64,000 bases of DNA from Chloroflexota bacterium (GTDB taxonomy: Bacteria; Chloroflexota; Anaerolineae; Aggregatilineales; J027). The position numbers and the translations under genes were made by a program. Location of the stretch: assembly GCA_024434115.1 (NCBI GenBank), contig QMIT01000003.1:531282-595281 (forward strand). Direction: 5' to 3'. The first letter of the stretch is position 1. Every line of letters begins with the position of its first letter. The notes below the pieces were generated by a model, which saw only the letters and a list, made by a program, of their open reading frames with translations, had not been told where the DNA came from and searched no databases. Positions 59,816 through 64,000 of the stretch are shown here, in pieces.

Positions 59816-61144
59816 TTATTCGGGTAGCTGCGTGTCAATAAATTCGCACGCCAGTTGGGTGGCCTCTTCTACACTCAGGCCTAAATCAAAGATGTTGAGG
59901 ACGATTTCGGTATTGATCGCATCCCAAATTTCACCGAAGACAGTGACACCCTGCGAATCAACGGTGGCATCTACAAAGGTCTGTACGTTAACGTCGGTCT
60001 CGCCAAACGAATCCATCCACATCTGCTGCAATTCAGGGCTAGGATTGGCTGGCGCGACACCACCCGCTTCGGCAAAGAATTTCTGGCCTTCGTCACTAAC
60101 CAAATAGAGAATCAAGTTAGCTGCTAGATCGGCATTCTCGGTCTGACGATTGGCGACATACCCAACCGCGTGCAAAATGGAACGGCTACGGCCTGTTTCG
60201 GGGTGCTTGGGCAGTTGTACCACGTCCCAACCAAAATCTTCAATCTTCAGTGCATCTGGCAATTTCCATGAGCCACCGGTAATCATGGCAACGCGACCCG
60301 AGGCCCAATAATTGAAAACATCATCCGCCGAGCTACCACCAACAATGGAAACACTCGGCATCACGCCCTCATCATAGAGGCCCTTGAGGAAATTGAGCGC
60401 CTCGACACTGCCCTCATCTTGCAAGGTGCAGCGCGTCTGGCCTGCCTCGACATCCGGGGTTGTGCCCGTTGCGGCGATCCAGTTGGGGTAACCCGCCTGA
60501 TATTCCATATAAACCGCAGCGCCGTACACATCTTCGTCCGGGTTGGTCAAAGCACGGGCAGCTTCGGCAAAATCATCCCATGTCCAATCAGCAGTGGGCA
60601 GTTCCAGACCAGCGGCCTCGAACATATCTTTGTTATAGAAAACGGCAACGGTGTCCCAATTGACCGGGCCAGCATATAAATCACCATTTTCACCCCAGCG
60701 ATAGGGATCAACCAAACCCGTGCCCCAGACGGTGGTATCTACACCTGCCGCGTCCCAATAGGGTTGCAGATCGAGCAATACATCATTTTTAGCATAAAAA
60801 TAGAAGCGGTCTTGGGCCATGTTAAAAACATCGGGCAGTTCACCAGTAGGAGCATTGGCGGTTAGCACATCCCAATATTCACCCCAAGGCACCACCTGTA
60901 GATCAACTTCTGCGCCGGGGCAATAGGTTTCTTCCCATGCGTTGATGGAATCGCCGATAATCTTCCCCCAGTTTTCATCCCACACCCACATGGTGAGTTC
61001 GCCGGGTTCAGCACAGGCGACGGGGGTAATAACCGCTTCGCCGCTATCTTGGGCTTTGGCTGGGGTAGAAATGGAAGAAAGCGAAACGCCAGAAATCACT
61101 AGTGCGCCCAACAGGAGGACTACTAGGGTTTTAGATTTTGACAT
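59816..61144 (-). CDS. Sugar ABC transporter substrate-binding protein
   Basis: A 442-aa exported binding protein. The signal peptide is TLVVLLLGALVISGVSLSS with a cut near AKAQ; no lipobox Cys is seen, so anchoring is unclear. The family-1 extracellular solute-binding fold is shown by LTMWVWDENWGKIIGDS, MAQDRFYFYAKNDVLLDLQP, NWDTVAVFYNKDMFEAAGLE, DWTWDDFAEAARALTNP and GRVAMITGGSWKLPDAL. I chose ATG 61144, one codon after a TTG, with GAGGAG about 11 nt upstream. First gene of the sugar operon. Confidence 0.95.
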   Translation of the reverse strand: MSKSKTLVVLLLGALVISGVSLSSISTPAKAQDSGEAVITPVACAEPGELTMWVWDENWGKIIGDSINAWEETYCPGAEVDLQVVPWGEYWDVLTANAPTGELPDVFNMAQDRFYFYAKNDVLLDLQPYWDAAGVDTTVWGTGLVDPYRWGENGDLYAGPVNWDTVAVFYNKDMFEAAGLELPTADWTWDDFAEAARALTNPDEDVYGAAVYMEYQAGYPNWIAATGTTPDVEAGQTRCTLQDEGSVEALNFLKGLYDEGVMPSVSIVGGSSADDVFNYWASGRVAMITGGSWKLPDALKIEDFGWDVVQLPKHPETGRSRSILHAVGYVANRQTENADLAANLILYLVSDEGQKFFAEAGGVAPANPSPELQQMWMDSFGETDVNVQTFVDATVDSQGVTVFGEIWDAINTEIVLNIFDLGLSVEEATQLACEFIDTQLPE

Positions 61145-61458
61145 CAAATCATCTCCTCAAATCTGAATTGAATATTTGAAAACTTCCACAAATCAGCCGA
61201 CTCCTTTCTTTTCTAACGCGACTACCCTGCTTTTGCAAGTTATAGAAGTCATCAAAAAGAATCACTCCGGTTATCCTGACCGCCACGCATATTCTATTTA
61301 GCCAAGTTCGCCCACCATAGTTTTGTTTTGCTAAAGGCCATCGTCACGCCATCCTATATAATCCACATCCATTTAAGCGTAACTGTAGTTACGCTAACGC
61401 ATATCCATTATATAACCTACAAACATAGACCGTATGTTCTATAATATAATCGTATCGC
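61145..61458 (-). promoter_or_regulatory. Upstream region of the sugar operon with a 20-bp palindrome
   Basis: No gene is visible in these 314 bp. They contain AGCGTAACT-GT-AGTTACGCT (61376-61395), an inverted repeat with perfect 9-bp arms, 232 bp before the binding-protein start, and AT-rich runs around 61429-61452. A LacI- or GntR-type regulator could bind here, but no regulator gene is in the window. Confidence 0.5.
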
Positions 61459-62277
61459 TCAGTCCATTCGTGCCCGTACCCCCATATACCCCCGCCGCAA
61501 AATCCGCTGTCGAACATCAATCGGATAGCCGAACCGCTGGTGTAAAAAATGCGCCGCTAACTGCCACTGTTGGCGTTGACCAGTTTGGCCCATACCCTTT
61601 GCCAAGCGTAGGGCCTGCTGCCACGCCTCAAAAAACGCGGCGGGACATTCATCTTGCATATGATGAATTAGGCGCTTGGGCAAAATGGCTTGAAAATGCA
61701 CAGGGGTAATCAACTGGCGGAAATTGGTTCCGAATACCAATTCTCGATGGGCCAATGTCCCGTCGGTCATTTTTTCATAGACATCAAACGCGACGATATT
61801 GCCACTGGGGGTAGAAGTGCCTTCAATCAATATCCCTCCGATGGTTAACCCCTGCGCCATTTTGTAAAGGGCATCGGTGACGGCCTCTTCCTCATATTGC
61901 CGCAGTACATTATAAGCGCGGATGATGGTGGCCTTTTCGCCACCCAACACGTCGGTTAGGTTAAAGCCGCCTAGCCGAAAATCGAGCACACCGGGTTGGG
62001 AATAGGGTTGCGCCGCCGCCACTCGTTCCGGGTCAATCTCAAGGCCTAACAAGCGTAAATTGGGACTAAAAGGCAGCCAGCGCTCCCACATTTCAATAGC
62101 CGTCCATGCCTGTGCGCCATACCCGACATCTACCACCAACGGGGGTGTACCAGCCAGAGATGCGGAACGAGTCAAAGTGATATAGACATCCACTTGACGC
62201 AGACGATTGAGAGCGGTTTTGCCACGAGTGGGCTGTCCAATGAGGCGAATGCGTTTCGAGGGTGGCATAGGCCCCAT
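61459..62277 (-). CDS. Class I SAM-dependent methyltransferase-like protein
   Basis: A 272-aa protein with a methyltransferase motif I, PLVVDVGYGAQAWT (about residues 45-58), and motif II LLGLEIDPERVAAAQPY. The later segments VLGGEKATIIRAYNVLRQYE and GLTIGGILIEGTSTPSG fit the post-I and motif III regions. The substrate is unknown. I chose ATG 62277 because GGAGG is 10 nt upstream. It lies 35 nt after the Yip1-like gene in the same direction. Confidence 0.8.
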   Translation of the reverse strand: MGPMPPSKRIRLIGQPTRGKTALNRLRQVDVYITLTRSASLAGTPPLVVDVGYGAQAWTAIEMWERWLPFSPNLRLLGLEIDPERVAAAQPYSQPGVLDFRLGGFNLTDVLGGEKATIIRAYNVLRQYEEEAVTDALYKMAQGLTIGGILIEGTSTPSGNIVAFDVYEKMTDGTLAHRELVFGTNFRQLITPVHFQAILPKRLIHHMQDECPAAFFEAWQQALRLAKGMGQTGQRQQWQLAAHFLHQRFGYPIDVRQRILRRGYMGVRARMD

Positions 62278-62312
62278 TGTACAGAGTCCTCCACGTGCAA
62301 GACAACCCATTT

Positions 62313-62993
62313 TTAGGATTCAAGCAACTCTTGAAGCGCCTTAAAAATATCGGCATAGACATTGCCACCCAAAGGCTTCATCAGCATAAAAGAGTCGTTC
62401 GGATTCCCCATAAAAGGACTGATTGTCCATGCCATCTGACTCCCCACAAACCCATAGACCAGTACCCACAGATAAAAGATCATGCGGCGTGTTTGGATAC
62501 CTTCGTCGCCTTCCAACTCGGTAACAACGTGCATTCCCTGTCGGAGAAAGACCGCCCCCAATGAGCCTGCGATCATAAAAAACACCACATTGAGCAGTTT
62601 ATAGAACTGATAGCCACTGTTGGTGAGCAGGAAAAACAGCGTAATGGGGGCAAGACTAAACAACAGTACGGAAGAAGTTGAAATGGCTGTCAGAATTAGC
62701 GCGATGGTTTGCAAAAGGGTCTGTTTGGAGCCAAAGAGGATGTTGAAAAAATGAAGCGATGGGGCACAAATGGCTAAGGTGAGCAGAAATAGGATAGGGA
62801 GTTTTAGCATCGCAGAGAGGGCTTGTGGAATACTGTGCGATGCCCCCATCACAAAACCATAGGCGGCCAAAAACACAAAACACGACAGCAGCATCGCCTG
62901 AATTTTCCCGGATATGCTTCTCCCCTCACGGATTTCGGCAAAAAATCGCCCCCGGTCACGCAGAATGGTCTCGACAATTGTCAAATTATTCAT
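62313..62993 (-). CDS. Yip1-like five-helix membrane protein
   Basis: A 226-aa inner-membrane protein with five hydrophobic helices (for example MLLSCFVFLAAYGFVMG, LPILFLLTLAICAPSLHFF, LILTAISTSSVLLFSLAPIT, VVFFMIAGSLGAVFL and MIFYLWVLVYGFVGSQM) after a charged N-terminus (IVETILRDRGRFFAEIREG). The topology resembles Yip1-domain proteins. No catalytic motif is visible. It probably shares a transcript with the methyltransferase gene. Confidence 0.75.
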   Translation of the reverse strand: MNNLTIVETILRDRGRFFAEIREGRSISGKIQAMLLSCFVFLAAYGFVMGASHSIPQALSAMLKLPILFLLTLAICAPSLHFFNILFGSKQTLLQTIALILTAISTSSVLLFSLAPITLFFLLTNSGYQFYKLLNVVFFMIAGSLGAVFLRQGMHVVTELEGDEGIQTRRMIFYLWVLVYGFVGSQMAWTISPFMGNPNDSFMLMKPLGGNVYADIFKALQELLES

Positions 62994-63088
62994 AAGTCAT
63001 CACGCTCCTTTTTCCTGACAATAACACCTCTGGAAAATGGAACGCGATGACTCAAGTACGGCAGTTTAAGCACTCAAGTGCGAGGGAG

Positions 63089-63907
63089 TTAGTGTTCGGC
63101 CTCGCGGGTCATACGATAGGCCAGCAAAATCGGGATAAAGGTCACGGCGATCACAAAAACCGCCGCCACATTGGTGATAGGGCGATCACGTGTACGAAAC
63201 AACTGGGTGAAAATCCAAATCGGTAGCGTCCTTTGGTCACCAGACGTGAAGTTCGTGACCACGATTTCGTCAAACGACAAGGCAAACGCCAACATTCCAC
63301 CCGCCAACAGCGCACTGGCGATATGGGGTAGCACGACAAATCGAAACGTTTGGAATACCGATGCACCTAAATCCATTGATGCCTCGATTTGCGAATGGGC
63401 GGTGCGGCGAAATCGCGCAATGACATTGTTATAGACTATCACGATACAGAATGTGGCGTGACCAATGACGATGGTCAAGAAACCATATTCGATATGAATC
63501 CTCCGCATAGCCGAGCGCAGTGCGATGGCCGTCACAATGCCGGGTAGTGCAATCGGCAGCACGACCAGCAGCGAAATGACATCTTTGCCAAAAAACTTGC
63601 TGCGATAGACCCCCGCCGCACACAACGTTCCCAAGACCAGCGCGATGCCCGCCGAAGCCCCCGCCACCTTGACCGACAGGGTTAATGCATCCCAAAAATC
63701 TTGACGCTCATAGGCCACCTTAAACCATTCGGTGGTGAGTCCCGGCGGGGGAAATTTATAGGTGCGTTCTTCTGTTGTAAAGGCATACAGCACGATAATC
63801 CAGATAGGGAAATGTAGAAACAGCAGGGCGGCAAAAGTGGCAACTTTCAAGAAAAGCGGGGAACGCCCTGTTGGATTGCGTAAAAAGGCTAACGGTTTAG
63901 AGCGCAT
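63089..63907 (-). CDS. Polyamine-type ABC transporter permease (PotC-like)
   Basis: A 272-aa permease with six helices. The coupling loop is [20 protein letters not shown], and the C-terminal [20 protein letters not shown] is typical of PotC/PotI permeases for spermidine or putrescine. It pairs with the upstream partial permease gene (PotB position), which it overlaps by 11 nt. Substrate not fixed. Confidence 0.93.
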   Translation of the reverse strand: MRSKPLAFLRNPTGRSPLFLKVATFAALLFLHFPIWIIVLYAFTTEERTYKFPPPGLTTEWFKVAYERQDFWDALTLSVKVAGASAGIALVLGTLCAAGVYRSKFFGKDVISLLVVLPIALPGIVTAIALRSAMRRIHIEYGFLTIVIGHATFCIVIVYNNVIARFRRTAHSQIEASMDLGASVFQTFRFVVLPHIASALLAGGMLAFALSFDEIVVTNFTSGDQRTLPIWIFTQLFRTRDRPITNVAAVFVIAVTFIPILLAYRMTREAEH

Positions 63908-64000
63908 CGAACGCTCCTAATCTCTTGGCTACGGACAGATAGACCATCATAATAACCACTGGCACAAGGGTCAGCACCGACGCCAGAGGCCAGTTCCCTA
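63897..64000 (-). CDS. ABC transporter permease, C-terminus only (PotB position)
   Basis: The last 33 codons and stop of a membrane protein whose N-terminus lies beyond base 64000: [20 protein letters not shown], then [13 protein letters not shown]. The sequence and the position upstream of a PotC-like gene with an 11-nt overlap suggest the partner permease of a polyamine-type importer. Confidence 0.8.
   Translation of the reverse strand, partial: GNWPLASVLTLVPVVIMMVYLSVAKRLGAFDAL

Noticed and set aside
1-64000. CRISPR arrays, tRNA or rRNA genes, insertion sequences
   Set aside because: I saw no regularly spaced repeats, no cloverleaf with a conserved T-arm, and no transposase-like product.

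Overview
The window looks like a piece of chromosome from a Chloroflexota bacterium, probably Anaerolineae-like. This is inference from gene style: a cyclase-like/ATPase/TPR regulator, PT-rich extracellular linkers, SUMF1-fold proteins, a Thermus-like (type 2) IleRS, an E1/E2 pyruvate dehydrogenase, and a sugar ABC operon with a GH4 enzyme. It carries no rRNA, tRNA, CRISPR or transposase that I can recognise. Most of it is dense, housekeeping-like and moderately GC-rich. Two stretches (about 13.1-17.3 kb and 35.7-37.4 kb) are visibly AT-richer, hold duplicated or broken genes, and look like accessory DNA.

Layout. 1-6.9 kb (minus): a T-box-led cluster running GNAT acetyltransferase, two TPR membrane proteins and two small membrane proteins, and ending in ileS, which runs off the left edge. 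7.1-13.1 kb: a 1,383-aa cyclase-like/ATPase/TPR protein, a small membrane protein and a phosphodiesterase-like enzyme. 13.1-17.3 kb: two paralogous secreted beta-propeller genes whose promoter and signal-peptide DNA is about 95% identical. 17.3-24.3 kb: a Dlt-like envelope acylation cluster (acyl-AMP ligase, carrier protein, DltX-like micropeptide, MBOAT, SGNH protein) beside a large membrane protein. 24.4-30.7 kb: LysE exporter, NarL-type regulator, two trypsin-like proteases and an M16 protease. 30.7-34.4 kb: heterodimeric ABC exporter. 34.7-37.4 kb: an SH3/glycosidase-like enzyme with two small paralogues, then a frameshifted SUMF1 gene. 37.4-47.6 kb: PLP enzyme, APH-like kinase, Ser/Thr kinase, lipB, FHA protein, Asp-nucleophile dienelactone-hydrolase homologue, PHP phosphatase, GNAT, SUMF1 protein. 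47.8-52.4 kb: pdhC-pdhB-pdhA and a threonine-dehydrogenase-like enzyme. 52.5-55.6 kb: secreted subtilase. 55.6-61.1 kb: sugar-uptake operon. 61.4-64 kb: methyltransferase, Yip1-like protein and polyamine-type ABC permeases cut by the right edge.

The most interesting system is the Dlt-like cluster at 17336-22229. It has one counterpart for each Dlt protein, including a 46-aa micropeptide that ends in the aromatic-I-Y-x-x-F motif of DltX. The activating enzyme, however, resembles fatty-acyl-AMP ligases rather than D-alanine ligases, which suggests that a non-alanine acyl group is moved across the membrane onto an unknown envelope polymer. Second is a canonical T-box with a probable AUC (Ile) specifier that sits five genes upstream of ileS instead of directly in front of it. 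Other points worth following are the possible hydrolase/immunity locus, the duplicated promoter/signal-peptide cassette, and the dienelactone-hydrolase homologue whose nucleophile is Asp.
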